Assembly (NCBI RefSeq): GCF_009709555.1
Contig: NZ_WJBG01000114.1
Span: 1-64,000 of the forward strand
Direction of reading: 5' to 3'
Origin: Streptomyces blattellae
Lineage (GTDB): Bacteria > Actinomycetota > Actinomycetes > Streptomycetales > Streptomycetaceae
Length of the DNA: 64,000 nucleotides
Shown here: positions 46,547 to 55,942 of the stretch, piece after piece
Position numbering within the stretch: the first letter of the stretch is position 1
How the letters are laid out: each line of letters begins with the position of its first letter
Position numbers and translations under genes: made by a program
Notes under the pieces: model-generated
Told to the model about the DNA's origin: nothing
The model's input: only the letters and a program-made list of their open reading frames with translations
Database searches by the model: none

Positions 46547-47740
46547 GTGGACCTGCTCGACATCGTGCTGTTGCTGCTGATCCTGGCTTACGCGGCGTCC
46601 GGCTACCAGCGCGGACTGGTGGCCGGCTGTGTCTCACTGGCCGGCTTCGTCGGCGGTGCGGTGATCGGCGTGTGGATCCTGCCGTGGATGGTGGACCTGG
46701 CGACGCCGGGCTCGACGACGGCGACGGTGACCGCCGTGCTCACGGTGCTGGTTCCCGCGGTGGTCGGCCATGAACTGGCGGGCCGCCTCGCCCTGCGGCT
46801 GCGGCGGGAGCTGGGCCGTGCCAGTCTCGGTCCGCTGCGGGTGGCCGACGGGGTGGGCGGAGCCGTGGCGAACTCGGTGGCCGTGCTGATCGTGGCGTGG
46901 GTGGCCGCGAGCGTCCTGGGCGCGTCCTCCTCCCCGCTGGTCACGACCGCGATCCGGGACTCACGGCTGCTCGGCACGGTCCAGGACGCCATGCCGGACA
47001 CGACGCCCGCCTGGTTCTCCCGGGCCACGTCCGCGCTGACCGAGGCGGGCTTCCCACAGGTCTTCAACCCGTTCGAGAACGAGTCGACGGCCCAGGTCGC
47101 CGAGCCCTCGGGCGACAGCGTCACCGCGAGCGCCACCAACGCCGCCAAGCTCAGCACCGTGAAGATCGAGGGCGTCTCCGGCGTCCAGGGCCGCGAAGGC
47201 AGCGGCTTCGTCTACGCCGACCAGCATGTGATGACCAACGCGCACGTGGTGGCGGGCATCGACGACCCGAGCGTCCGGGTCGGCGGGGTCGGGCGGTCGT
47301 ACGAGTCGCGCGTCGTGCTCTTCGATCCGGACAAGGACGTGGCCGTGCTGTACGTGCCCGACCTGAGCGCCCCTGTCCTGCGTTTCGACGACGAGGCCGC
47401 CCGCGGCGACGCGGCGGTGGTCGCGGGCTATCCGGAGGGCGGCGACCTCGACCTCCAGGCGGCGACCGTCGCGGGCGAGGTGCAGGCGAACGGCCAGAAC
47501 ATCTACAGCGACGACACGGTCACCCGCGAGATCTACTCGGTCCGCTCGACGGTCCGCCCCGGCAACTCCGGCGGCCCGCTGCTGACCACCGACGGCCGGG
47601 TGTACGGCGTCGTCTTCGCCCGCTCCACCTCCGACGACCGGACCGGCTACGTCCTGACCGCCGACGAGGTCGCCGACGACGCCCGGCGCGCGGCCGACGC
47701 GACGGAACCGGTGGACACGGGCGATCTGATCACGTCGTAG
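46547..47740 (+). CDS. MarP-like membrane serine protease (CvpA plus trypsin fold)
   Basis: This 397-residue protein joins four membrane helices of the CvpA type (about 1-125) to an extracellular chymotrypsin-like protease. The triad is His in TNAHVVAG, Asp in DPDKDVAVLYV and Ser in RPGNSGGPL. The arrangement is that of mycobacterial MarP, an acid-resistance protease that activates a peptidoglycan hydrolase. Next to it lie a peptidoglycan amidase and a FemX-like gene, which fits wall remodelling. The start is GTG at 46547. Confidence 0.93.
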   Translation: MDLLDIVLLLLILAYAASGYQRGLVAGCVSLAGFVGGAVIGVWILPWMVDLATPGSTTATVTAVLTVLVPAVVGHELAGRLALRLRRELGRASLGPLRVADGVGGAVANSVAVLIVAWVAASVLGASSSPLVTTAIRDSRLLGTVQDAMPDTTPAWFSRATSALTEAGFPQVFNPFENESTAQVAEPSGDSVTASATNAAKLSTVKIEGVSGVQGREGSGFVYADQHVMTNAHVVAGIDDPSVRVGGVGRSYESRVVLFDPDKDVAVLYVPDLSAPVLRFDDEAARGDAAVVAGYPEGGDLDLQAATVAGEVQANGQNIYSDDTVTREIYSVRSTVRPGNSGGPLLTTDGRVYGVVFARSTSDDRTGYVLTADEVADDARRAADATEPVDTGDLITS

Positions 47741-47742
47741 GA

Positions 47743-48234
47743 CTACCTCAGGCTGCGCCCCATGCACACGTCGTCGACGTACTCGCCGTCCAGGAGGAAC
47801 TCCTCCGGCAGCACGCCCTCCACCGCGAAGCCCTCCGACTCGTAGAGCTTGCGGGCCGCGGTGTTGTGGCCCAGGACGCGCAGCGTGATCCGGCGTGCCC
47901 CCTGCCGCCGTGCCTCGTCCTGCACGGCCCGCAGCAGCGCCCGCGCGACTCCGGCGCCGCGCGCCTCCTCCGCGACCGCGAGCCCCTGGATCTGGCGGAC
48001 GTGGGAGTTGCACGCGAGCGGCGTCGGGAAGGCCAGCCGGATATAGCCGACGACGGCCCCGTCGAGTTCGGCGACGAGATGGTCGCGCGGCCCGAAGCGG
48101 TCGTTGTAGAAGGGCTCGTACGGCGGCTGGGGGCGCGGCTGGACGGAGTGCAGCGTCGACCAGGTGACCCGGTCGAGGCGACCGAGTGCCTCTTCGTCGT
48201 CGAGGGTCGCGTGGCGTATGTACGGGACAGGCAT
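47743..48234 (-). CDS. GNAT acetyltransferase
   Basis: This 163-residue protein shows the GNAT fold with acetyl-CoA motif LAVAEEARGAGVARALL and the C-terminal ARKLYESEGFAVEG. The substrate is unknown; the N-terminal IRHATLDDEEALGRLDR is common to RimI-like enzymes. The stop is 2 bp from that of the convergent protease gene. ATG at 48234 begins the conserved part. Confidence 0.9.
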   Translation of the reverse strand: MPVPYIRHATLDDEEALGRLDRVTWSTLHSVQPRPQPPYEPFYNDRFGPRDHLVAELDGAVVGYIRLAFPTPLACNSHVRQIQGLAVAEEARGAGVARALLRAVQDEARRQGARRITLRVLGHNTAARKLYESEGFAVEGVLPEEFLLDGEYVDDVCMGRSLR

Positions 48235-48321
48235 GGCGGCCACCCTACGACGGCACCGCGATCCGGCTCGGCCCACGGCCCTGTCCGCGCTGTGCCGCTC
48301 TCCTGCGGTCATGCTGGGTTC

Positions 48322-49218
48322 ATGGAGCGTTCGCGAATCGCGGTGGCCGGTGCGTCCGGTCTGATCGGCAATGCCCTGGTGCGGTCCCTGACCGCGGACG
48401 GGCACGAGGTGGTTCGCCTGGTGCGCCGCGCGCCCCGGGCGAAGGACGAGGTCCGCTGGGACCCCGAGGCCCGGCGGGTGGACGCGGCCGGGCTCGCCGG
48501 GTGCGACGCCGTGGTCAACCTCGCGGGCGCCGGGGTCGGCAGCCGGCGCTGGACGGACGCGTACAAGGCGAGGATCCGCCGCAGCCGGGTCCTGGGCACC
48601 TCGGCGCTGGCGGAGGCCATCGCCTCCCTGGACGATCCGCCGCGGGTCTTCGTGGCCGGCAGCGCGATCGGCTTCTACGGCGAGACGGGCGACCGCCCGG
48701 TCGACGAGAGCGCCCCGCACGGGGAGGGTTTCCTGCCCGAGCTGTGCGTGGAGTGGGAGGGCGCGGCGGCCCCCGCGCGGCAGGCGGGCGTGCGAACGGT
48801 GTTCACGCGCACGGGACTTGTGGTGGCCCGCGAGGGCGGGGCCTGGGGAAAGCTGTTCCCGCTCTTCAAGGCCGGGCTCGGCGGGCGGATGGGCGACGGA
48901 CGGCAGTACTGGTCGTTCGTCTCGCTGCACGACGAGGTGGCCGCGATCCGCCATCTCATCGACACCGACGGGCTGTCCGGGCCGTTCAACCTGACCGCCC
49001 CGGAGCCGCTGACGAACCGTGAGATCACCGCGGCGATGGGACGCGTGCTGCACCGGCCGGCCCTGTTCACGGTGCCCGCGCCCGTGCTGCGGACCGTACT
49101 CGGCGAGATGGCCGGGGATGTGCTGGGCAGCACGCGGGTGCGGCCGGCCCGGCTGCTGGAATCGGGCTTCACGTTCGCGTTCCCGGACATCGAGGGGGCG
49201 ATCCGGGCCGCACTGTGA
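48322..49218 (+). CDS. TIGR01777-family NAD-dependent epimerase-like protein
   Basis: This 298-residue SDR protein has the dinucleotide motif VAGASGLIGNALV, the family segment VNLAGAGVGSRRWTDAYKARIRRSR, and SAIGFYGETGDRPVDES. It ends with a DUF1731-type tail (PVLRTVLGEMAGDVLGSTRVRPARLLESGF). E. coli YfcH is a relative, and the function is unclear. It is divergent from the acetyltransferase. Confidence 0.92.
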   Translation: MERSRIAVAGASGLIGNALVRSLTADGHEVVRLVRRAPRAKDEVRWDPEARRVDAAGLAGCDAVVNLAGAGVGSRRWTDAYKARIRRSRVLGTSALAEAIASLDDPPRVFVAGSAIGFYGETGDRPVDESAPHGEGFLPELCVEWEGAAAPARQAGVRTVFTRTGLVVAREGGAWGKLFPLFKAGLGGRMGDGRQYWSFVSLHDEVAAIRHLIDTDGLSGPFNLTAPEPLTNREITAAMGRVLHRPALFTVPAPVLRTVLGEMAGDVLGSTRVRPARLLESGFTFAFPDIEGAIRAAL

Positions 49219-49389
49219 CACTGACGGCGCCTTGTCGGCCGTATGCGACCGCTGTGCGACCGTGCCCTGTCGATGCGCGACTTCCTTTGGCCGATCAGCG
49301 GCCTAACCTCAAGCCGACTCGGGTATTCCAGAAGCCTGTTGGGGGCATGACGTCTCCACCGGCCGCGCAACCTCGACGAGGAGGGGCAC

Positions 49390-50787
49390 GTGCTTGAGCC
49401 CGCGTACCAGGCGGACGTCGTCATCGTGGGAGCCGGGGTCGCCGGCCTCTCGGCGGCTCATCGGCTGAACAGCGCAGGAGTAACGACCGCGGTCCTGGAG
49501 GCCGCCCCTTACGTCGGCGGCCGGATGTCGACCGAGAAGGTCGACGGATTCCGGCTCGACCGCATCGGACAACTGCTGTCCACGACGTATCCCGAACTCG
49601 GCCTGACGCCGGGGCTCGACGCGCTGGTGCTGCGCCCGTTCGCGCCGGGTGTCCTGCTGCACAGCGGCGGAGTGCGCCACCGCGCGGGCGCCCCGGCGAA
49701 CGGAGGGGGCGCAAGGGGCGCACTCCACGCCGTGCGCGCCCTCGCGAGCGCCCCCTTGCCGGTGTCCGTGCCCCTGGGCCGCAGCACACCGACGGGCACC
49801 CCCCGGAACCGGACGGCCGCCCCCCGCCCGCGGACCGGCGCCCCGCTCGGCACCGCCGTGGACCAGGCCCGCCTCGCCGCCGCACTCGCCCGGCTCGCGG
49901 GCACGCCCGTCGAACGCCTGCTGACCCGCCCCGAGTTGCCGGCCGGCGAGGCCCTCGCCGCCCGAGGCGTCCCCGCGCGGACGATCGACGGCTTCCTGCG
50001 TCCCCTGCTCGCCGCCCTGCTGTGCGACCCGGAGCTGACCACGTCCAGCCGCTGCGCGGACCTCGCCCTGCGGGCCTTCGCGAGCGGGCTGCTGTGCGTT
50101 CCGGAGGGCGGCGCCGACATGCTGCCGGAGCTGCTGGCACGGACGCTGCCACCGGGCACCGTGCGCACCGGCGTGCGGGTCACGTCGGTCGCCACGACCT
50201 CGGTGACCACCGCCGAGCACGGCGAGTTCCACTGCCGGGCCGTCCTGGTGGCCACCGACGCCCGCACCGCCGCCGACCTGCTGCCCGGCCTGCGCGTCCC
50301 CGGCTTCCACCCGGTCACGGTGGTCCACCACACCACGGACGAGCCCCCCAAGACCGGCCCCTCCCTCGTCCTCGACGCCGACCGCGGCGGCCCGGTCGCC
50401 CACACGGCGGTGGTCAGCGAGGTCGACCCCAGCCGGGCCCCCGCAGGCCGCGCCCTGATCTCCTCGACGATCCTCGGCACGCCCCCACCGGACGCCGACA
50501 CGGCCGTACGCATCCACCTCGCCCGCCTCTACGGCACCCCCACCACCCGCTGGGAGACCCTCGCCGTCCACCACACAGCAGAGGCCGTCCCCACCATGCG
50601 CCCCCCACACGACCTGCGCCGCCCGGTACGCCTCCTGGCAGGCCTGTACGTCTGCGGCGACCACCGGGACACCAGCACGGTCCAGGGCGCCCTCCACTCG
50701 GCACACAGGGCGGCGGCGGCGATAGTGGCGGATCTTGGGGCGGCGGGTTCGATGCACATGGCGGAACCGTTACGAGCGGCGGCATAA
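49390..50787 (+). CDS. FAD-dependent amine oxidase-like oxidoreductase
   Basis: This 465-residue flavoprotein begins with the Rossmann motif VVIVGAGVAGLSAAHRL and an Arg-Met motif VGGRMSTEKVDGF. The flavin-binding end is LYVCGDHRDTSTVQGALHSAHRAA. The pattern matches protoporphyrinogen oxidase or phytoene desaturase-like amine oxidases, with a Pro/Arg-rich insert (about 95-150). The substrate is unknown. GTG at 49390 follows GAGGAGG. It stands alone between an epimerase gene and a convergent regulator. Confidence 0.9.
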   Translation: MLEPAYQADVVIVGAGVAGLSAAHRLNSAGVTTAVLEAAPYVGGRMSTEKVDGFRLDRIGQLLSTTYPELGLTPGLDALVLRPFAPGVLLHSGGVRHRAGAPANGGGARGALHAVRALASAPLPVSVPLGRSTPTGTPRNRTAAPRPRTGAPLGTAVDQARLAAALARLAGTPVERLLTRPELPAGEALAARGVPARTIDGFLRPLLAALLCDPELTTSSRCADLALRAFASGLLCVPEGGADMLPELLARTLPPGTVRTGVRVTSVATTSVTTAEHGEFHCRAVLVATDARTAADLLPGLRVPGFHPVTVVHHTTDEPPKTGPSLVLDADRGGPVAHTAVVSEVDPSRAPAGRALISSTILGTPPPDADTAVRIHLARLYGTPTTRWETLAVHHTAEAVPTMRPPHDLRRPVRLLAGLYVCGDHRDTSTVQGALHSAHRAAAAIVADLGAAGSMHMAEPLRAAA

Positions 50788-50802
50788 GAACGCCGGGCCC
50801 AC

Positions 50803-50907
50803 CCGCGCCCCTGAAGGGGCGCGGGGCTGTATCGACATGCGGCTCCGCCGCGCGGGCGCGACCAGCCACAACGCAACCCGCACCCGGCGACAACCGGTCG
50901 GAGTTAC
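50803..50907 (+). repeat. dispersed repeat family 1, copy F
   Basis: Directly after the FAD gene: CGCGCCCCTGAAGGGGCGCG hairpin, GGGCTGTATCGACATGCGGC, TCCGCCGCGCGGGCGCGACC, AGCCACAACG, then CGACAACCGGTCGG. This is the clearest full copy and its first hairpin can serve as a terminator for both convergent neighbours. Confidence 0.7.
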
Positions 50908-50919
50908 GGCGCGGAGCCC

Positions 50920-52356
50920 CTACAGCAGCGCAGCGACCTTGTCCCGATACCCCCGAACCGGCGCCGCGTCCTTGTACGGCTCCAACCGCCGCTCGAAGTC
51001 CCTCACATACTCCACCGCCCGCACCGACCGCATCTCCGCCGCGGCCCCCGCCGCCTCCGCCCCCAACGTGCACGCCTGATCAAGCTCCCCCAGCCCGAGC
51101 CGCGCGGAGGCAAGCACCACACGGCAGAACAGCCGACTGCGCGCATACGAGGGCGCACGCAGCTGCAACGACCGCTCCGCATGCTGAGCCGCCGCCCGGA
51201 ACTGCTGCAGATCCCGATGGCAGTGCCCGAACTCATCGGCGAGCTGCGCCTCGTCGAAGAACCGCGCCCAGTGCGGGACTTCGTCGCCGGGCCGAGCCGC
51301 CTCCAGCGCCCGCTCGGCCCGCACCAGCGACGCCGTGCACGCCCGCACCTCGCCGAGCACCCCGTGCCCCCGCGCCTCGACCGCGTGCAGCAGCGCCTGC
51401 ACGACGGGCGGCGCGGTCGTCCCGACCCCCTGCTGCGCCACCCGCGCCAGCTGTACGGCCTCCCGCCCGTGCCCGAGATAGACGGCCTGCCGGCTCATGG
51501 TGATCAGCACGAACGAGCCGTACGCCCGGTCGGCCGCCGCCTGCGACAGCCTGAGCGCCTGCACGAAGTACCGCTGGGCGAGCCCGTGCGCGGCGATGTC
51601 GTACGACGTCCAGCCCGCGAGCCGGGTCAGATCGGCGGCGGCCGCGAACAGCCGGCGGCCGGTCTGCTCGCCGTACGTCCCGCGCAGCATCGGCTCGCAC
51701 TCGTGCTCCAGATAGCGCACGAGGGCCTGCCGGGCGTGGCCGCCGCCGTATCTGTCGTCCAGGGTGCGGAAGAGTTCGCCGACCGAGCGGAGGGCGGCGA
51801 TGTCACCGCCGGTGACCCGCTGGCCGTGGGCGCGTTCGGCCTGGCCGCGCTGGCGGGGCAGCACCGGGCGGCCCTGCGCGGGGACGCGGGCCGGCTGCTC
51901 GCCGCGGGCCACCTTGTCGTCGGCGCGGCCGATCAGCCAGTCCCGGCTGGGCACGACGAGACCGGCCGCGGTGAACGCGATCTTGCGCAGTTCGGCGTGG
52001 CTGCCGGAGTCCTTGCGCCACAGCCCGCTGACGATGTCGACGGCCTCCTCGGGGGCGCCGGCGAACTCCAGCCCCGCGTACACCGGCGCGCAGGCGTCGA
52101 GGCCGAGATCCTGGGCGGTGAGCCGCCGCCCGAGCCGCCGGGTGAACACCTCGGCGATGAGTGCGGGCGTCGTCCCTCTGGGCTGCTGGCCGCGCAGCCA
52201 CCGGGTCACGGATGTCTTGTCGTATCTGAGGTCCAGCCCGTGTTCGAGTCCGAGCTGGTCCACTCGACGGGCGAGACCCGCGTTGGAGAACCCCGCTTCT
52301 GCGATGAGCGCGGCGAGCTGTCGGTTGGGAGTGCGCTGCGCGGGTCGTTCCGTCAT
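50920..52356 (-). CDS. NsdA-like regulatory protein with TPR-type repeats
   Basis: This 478-residue protein has a cro-like helix-turn-helix (about 1-70) with AALIAEAGFSNAGLARRVDQLG and TSVTRWLRGQQPRGTTP. A long helical region with TPR-like repeats follows (about 180-470). It resembles the Streptomyces NsdA group of negative regulators of development and antibiotic production. Direct DNA binding is not shown for all members. ATG at 52356 opens the helix-turn-helix. It is divergent from lipB. Confidence 0.88.
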   Translation of the reverse strand: MTERPAQRTPNRQLAALIAEAGFSNAGLARRVDQLGLEHGLDLRYDKTSVTRWLRGQQPRGTTPALIAEVFTRRLGRRLTAQDLGLDACAPVYAGLEFAGAPEEAVDIVSGLWRKDSGSHAELRKIAFTAAGLVVPSRDWLIGRADDKVARGEQPARVPAQGRPVLPRQRGQAERAHGQRVTGGDIAALRSVGELFRTLDDRYGGGHARQALVRYLEHECEPMLRGTYGEQTGRRLFAAAADLTRLAGWTSYDIAAHGLAQRYFVQALRLSQAAADRAYGSFVLITMSRQAVYLGHGREAVQLARVAQQGVGTTAPPVVQALLHAVEARGHGVLGEVRACTASLVRAERALEAARPGDEVPHWARFFDEAQLADEFGHCHRDLQQFRAAAQHAERSLQLRAPSYARSRLFCRVVLASARLGLGELDQACTLGAEAAGAAAEMRSVRAVEYVRDFERRLEPYKDAAPVRGYRDKVAALL

Positions 52357-52604
52357 CTGCGGTACGGTCTCCTGCCTTTCGGGCCTCGCGGAGGCCCTGC
52401 GCTGCCCGGATCGCCGGTGAGCAGCGTTTTCGGCCTCTGTGAACGGCGCGAATGTAGCGGAGAGTGAGCACGCAATCACACACTTCACCGTCCATTCATC
52501 CGATCGTGTGAGGATTGCCCGCAGGACTGACGGGCATCGACCGGACGTACAGTGGCGTGGGCAGGTTACGTGCCTGACACAGCCATCCGAGGGAGGCGCT
52601 TGCC

Positions 52605-53405
52605 GTGAGTGGGTTGCGATTCGTCCGCATGGGATTCGGAGCGGACGCCGTCGAATACCAGGAGGCGTGGGACGAGCAGCGCCGGGTCCACGCGGCACGC
52701 TTCGAGGACGAGGTTTCCGACACCGTGCTGCTCCTGGAGCACCCCCCGGTGTATACGGCGGGCCGCCGCACGGCCGCGGACGAGCGCCCCCTCGACGGCA
52801 CCCCGGTCATCGACGTGGACCGCGGCGGCAAGATCACCTGGCACGGCCCGGGCCAGCTGGTCGGCTACCCCATCCAGAAGCTCCCGCGTCCGGTGGACGT
52901 CGTGGCGCATGTACGACGCCTGGAAGAGGCCCTGATCCGCACCTGCACGGAGTTCGGCCTGGAGACCAGCCGGGTCGAGGGCCGCAGCGGAGTGTGGATC
53001 CTCGGCGACCCGGTCGAGCGGCGCCCCGCCCTGGGCGGACTGTCCCTGGACTTCGACCCCCGCCTGACCGACGACGAGTTCGACCCCCGCCTCAACGGGC
53101 CGGAGTACGCCCCCTCCAACGCCGGCCAGCGCCGCGAGGACCGCAAGATCGCCGCGATCGGCATCCGCGTGGCCAAGGGCGTGACGATGCATGGCTTCGC
53201 CCTGAACGTGAACCCGGACACCAAGTGGTTCGACCGCATCATCCCGTGCGGGATCCGGGACGCGGGCGTGGCCTCGCTGGCGAGCGAACTCGGCAGGGAC
53301 GTGACCATCGACGAGGTACTGCCGGTCGTCGAGCGGCACCTGGAGGACGTACTGGAGAACGCGGAGTTCAAGCCGCGGGAGACCGAGAAGGCACCGGCCG
53401 CATAG
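52605..53405 (+). CDS. lipB: octanoyl-[acyl carrier protein] transferase
   Basis: LipB (266 residues) moves octanoate from ACP to lipoyl domains. The motif [19 protein letters not shown] and the catalytic Lys ([17 protein letters not shown]) and Cys ([10 protein letters not shown]) are present. GGGAGG lies before GTG at 52605. It is followed, across a repeat element, by lipA, which inserts the sulfurs. Its products are needed by the sucB E2 protein in this window. Confidence 0.96.
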   Translation: MSGLRFVRMGFGADAVEYQEAWDEQRRVHAARFEDEVSDTVLLLEHPPVYTAGRRTAADERPLDGTPVIDVDRGGKITWHGPGQLVGYPIQKLPRPVDVVAHVRRLEEALIRTCTEFGLETSRVEGRSGVWILGDPVERRPALGGLSLDFDPRLTDDEFDPRLNGPEYAPSNAGQRREDRKIAAIGIRVAKGVTMHGFALNVNPDTKWFDRIIPCGIRDAGVASLASELGRDVTIDEVLPVVERHLEDVLENAEFKPRETEKAPAA

Positions 53406-53408
53406 GAC

Positions 53409-53520
53409 TGCCCGTCCGGCGTTTGAGGACGAGGCCCTGGCGGGGTCGAAGTGGGCGGAGCCCTTTCGGAGCCCTTTCGGAGTCCTTTCAAGGACGGGAC
53501 GGGTAGGGGCGGCGGGGCGA
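53409..53520 (+). repeat. dispersed repeat family 2, copy 2
   Basis: The order GCCCGTCCGGCGTTTGAGGA, CGAGGCCCTGGCGGGG, a triple GCCCTTTCGGA-like stretch, then AAGGACGGGACGGGTAGGGG repeats the pattern of 42014-42117. It separates lipB from lipA, which would otherwise be close neighbours. Confidence 0.6.
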
Positions 53521-53645
53521 AGACCTTTCCACGCGCGCCCGGCACGGGAATGCACCCCGGTTCCGCAGGGTTGGCCACCCCGGGGACCGAAAAGGCACGG
53601 GCGTACCCTGGTGTACGCCGAAGAATCGAAGCACAGGGAGCCGAC

Positions 53646-54635
53646 GTGTCCGCAGTCTCACCGGACGGACGCAAGATGCTGCGCCTGGAGGTCCGCAACA
53701 GCCAGACCCCCATCGAGCGCAAGCCCGAGTGGATCAAGACCCGGGCGAAAATGGGTCCCGAGTACACGAAGATGCAGAACCTCGTGAAGAGCGAGGGCCT
53801 GCACACGGTCTGCCAGGAAGCCGGCTGCCCCAACATCTACGAGTGCTGGGAGGACCGCGAGGCCACCTTCCTCATCGGCGGCGACCAGTGCACCCGGCGC
53901 TGCGACTTCTGCCAGATCGACACCGGCAAGCCCGAGGCCCTCGACCGTGACGAGCCGCGCCGGGTCGGCGAGTCCGTGGTCACCATGGACCTCAACTACG
54001 CCACGATCACCGGCGTCGCCCGCGACGACCTGGCGGACGGCGGCGCCTGGCTGTACGCCGAGACGGTCCGCCAGATCCACGAGCAGACCGCCTCCCGCGA
54101 GGCCGGCCGCACCAAGGTCGAGCTCCTCGCCCCGGACTTCAACGCCGTACCGGAGCTGCTGGAGCAGGTCTTCGAGTCCCGCCCCGAGGTCTTCGCGCAC
54201 AACGTCGAGACGGTCCCGCGGATCTTCAAGCGCATCCGCCCGGGCTTCCGCTACGAGCGCTCGCTCGCGGTCATCACCGCAGCCCGCGACTTCGGCCTGG
54301 TCACCAAGTCGAACCTCATCCTCGGCATGGGCGAGACCCGCGAGGAGATCAGCGAGGCGCTGAAGCAGCTGCACGAGGCCGGCTGCGAGCTGGTCACCAT
54401 CACGCAGTACCTGCGGCCGAGCGTCCGCCACCACCCGGTGGAGCGCTGGGTCAAGCCGATGGAGTTCGTGGAGCTGAAGGACGAGGCCGAGCAGATCGGT
54501 TTCTCGGGCGTCATGTCCGGCCCGCTGGTCCGCTCCTCGTACCGCGCGGGACGGCTGTACCAGATGGCCGTCGAGCTGCGTCAGTCAGCCGCTCCGCAGC
54601 GGGGTGGCGCGTACGTCGCCTCGCAGGCTGTCTGA
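53646..54635 (+). CDS. lipA: lipoyl synthase, radical SAM
   Basis: LipA (329 residues) inserts two sulfurs into octanoyl groups. The auxiliary cluster motif is [12 protein letters not shown] and the radical SAM motif CTRRCDFC. The C-terminal RSSYRAG provides the Ser ligand. GTG at 53646 has AGGGAG upstream. LipA needs Fe-S clusters, for which erpA elsewhere in the window is a candidate carrier. Confidence 0.97.
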   Translation: MSAVSPDGRKMLRLEVRNSQTPIERKPEWIKTRAKMGPEYTKMQNLVKSEGLHTVCQEAGCPNIYECWEDREATFLIGGDQCTRRCDFCQIDTGKPEALDRDEPRRVGESVVTMDLNYATITGVARDDLADGGAWLYAETVRQIHEQTASREAGRTKVELLAPDFNAVPELLEQVFESRPEVFAHNVETVPRIFKRIRPGFRYERSLAVITAARDFGLVTKSNLILGMGETREEISEALKQLHEAGCELVTITQYLRPSVRHHPVERWVKPMEFVELKDEAEQIGFSGVMSGPLVRSSYRAGRLYQMAVELRQSAAPQRGGAYVASQAV

Positions 54636-54697
54636 CATATCGTCACCCCCTTTTCCCCGCCGGGCTCCGGGCACACGTGTGAATTCGCGCACAAGAA

Positions 54698-54713
54698 ACT
54701 ACCCACCGGTAGT
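54698..54713. promoter_or_regulatory. 16-bp dyad upstream of a small gene
   Basis: ACTACC and GGTAGT flank CACC, a perfect inverted repeat of a kind bound by many TetR-type regulators. It lies 195 bp before the small gene at 54909. No regulator is adjacent, so the call is tentative. The rest of 54636-54908 shows nothing clear. Confidence 0.35.
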
Positions 54714-54908
54714 GGCCAAGTCGGCGCGGCCCTGAACGTCCTCGCAGATGGCGGCGTACATCAGGGCCGCGTCAGGGTTTTCGGCCTTCCCATCAAGGCT
54801 TCATTGGCGTTTGACCGGCCGGTCACGCCCTGGTAACACCATTCAGTGACGCTCAACTCACGCCACGTACACCCGTATCCGGAGCCGTACCGAGGGGGGA
54901 CCTCCACC

Positions 54909-55109
54909 ATGCAGGCCGCGCCCGTCCGCGCCACCGCCATTCCGTCCTTCACCAACGCCCTGCGCGCCGTCGAGTCGCTGCTGCTGAGCAGCGGCCAGCG
55001 CACCGCCCGCCGCAACGCCTGGACCTCCGTCCTGGAGGACCGCCGCCGCGCCAAGGACCGGGTCGAGACGCAGCGCGTCCTGGAGCGGACCCTCACCGGG
55101 CGCTCCTGA
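54909..55109 (+). CDS. small conserved-type basic protein
   Basis: The gene encodes 66 residues: a soluble N-terminus MQAAPVRATAIPSFTN, a helical middle LRAVESLLLSSGQRTARRNAW and an Arg-rich end. A ribosome binding site GAGGGGGG precedes ATG at 54909. An upstream in-frame start at 54846 is less likely. I recall a comparable small gene between lipA and the DUF4191 gene in other Streptomyces, which supports it. Its function is unknown. Confidence 0.75.
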   Translation: MQAAPVRATAIPSFTNALRAVESLLLSSGQRTARRNAWTSVLEDRRRAKDRVETQRVLERTLTGRS

Positions 55110-55202
55110 CCGGCGCCTGCTGAAACCTTCCCTCCGTCTCCTTCCGCCTCCTTCCCGGCACTGCCGTCGTCCGCGCTCCCGGGGCCACGTAGACTTCGTG
55201 GC

Positions 55203-55904
55203 ATGGCGAGGAAGGACACGGCAGCGGACGCTGCGGAACCCGGGCGACTGAAGCAGATCGCTCTGACCTACAAGATGACCCGCAGGGCCGACAAGAAGAT
55301 CGGTCTTGTACTCGCGACAGTCGGAATCGTCACCCTCGGTGTCTTCCTCGCGATCGGGTTCTGGATCGGTCACCCCATTTATCTCGGCATCCTGGGCCTG
55401 CTGCTCGCCTTCCTCGCGACGGCGATCGTGTTCGGGCGCCGGGCCGAGCGGGCCGCCTTCGGGCAGATGGAGGGACAGCCGGGCGCGGCCGCGGCGGTGC
55501 TGGACAACGTCGGCCGGGGGTGGACGACGACCCCCGCGGTGGCGATCAACCGCAGCCAGGACGTGGTGCACCGGGCCGTCGGCAAGGCCGGCATCGTGCT
55601 GGTCGCCGAGGGCAACCCGAACCGGGTGAAGAGCCTGCTGGCCGCCGAGAAGAAGAAGATGAACCGCATCGTCGCGGACGTGCCGGTGCACGACATCATC
55701 GTCGGCACGGGCGAGGGCCAGGTCGAGCTGAAGAAGGTGCGCACCACCATGCTGAAGCTGCCGCGCGTGCTGAGCGGTCCGCAGGTGACGGCCACCAACG
55801 ACCGGCTGCGCGCCATGGGCGACCTGATGAGCAACATGCCGATGCCGAAGGGCCCGATGCCGAAGGGCATGAAGCTGCCGAAGGGCGGCCCGAAGGCCCG
55901 TTGA
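55203..55904 (+). CDS. DUF4191 membrane protein
   Basis: This 233-residue protein has two close membrane helices (LVLATVGIVTLGVFLAIGFW and IYLGILGLLLAFLATAIVF), then a conserved soluble domain with INRSQDVVHRAVGKAGIVLVAEG. Its tail is rich in Met, Pro, Lys and Gly (NMPMPKGPMPKGMKLPKGG). It matches the actinobacterial DUF4191 family, usually found near lipA. The function is unknown. Confidence 0.92.
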   Translation: MARKDTAADAAEPGRLKQIALTYKMTRRADKKIGLVLATVGIVTLGVFLAIGFWIGHPIYLGILGLLLAFLATAIVFGRRAERAAFGQMEGQPGAAAAVLDNVGRGWTTTPAVAINRSQDVVHRAVGKAGIVLVAEGNPNRVKSLLAAEKKKMNRIVADVPVHDIIVGTGEGQVELKKVRTTMLKLPRVLSGPQVTATNDRLRAMGDLMSNMPMPKGPMPKGMKLPKGGPKAR

Positions 55905-55942
55905 GGTCCGAGGTCGATGTCCGAGATTGATGTCCTAGGGGA

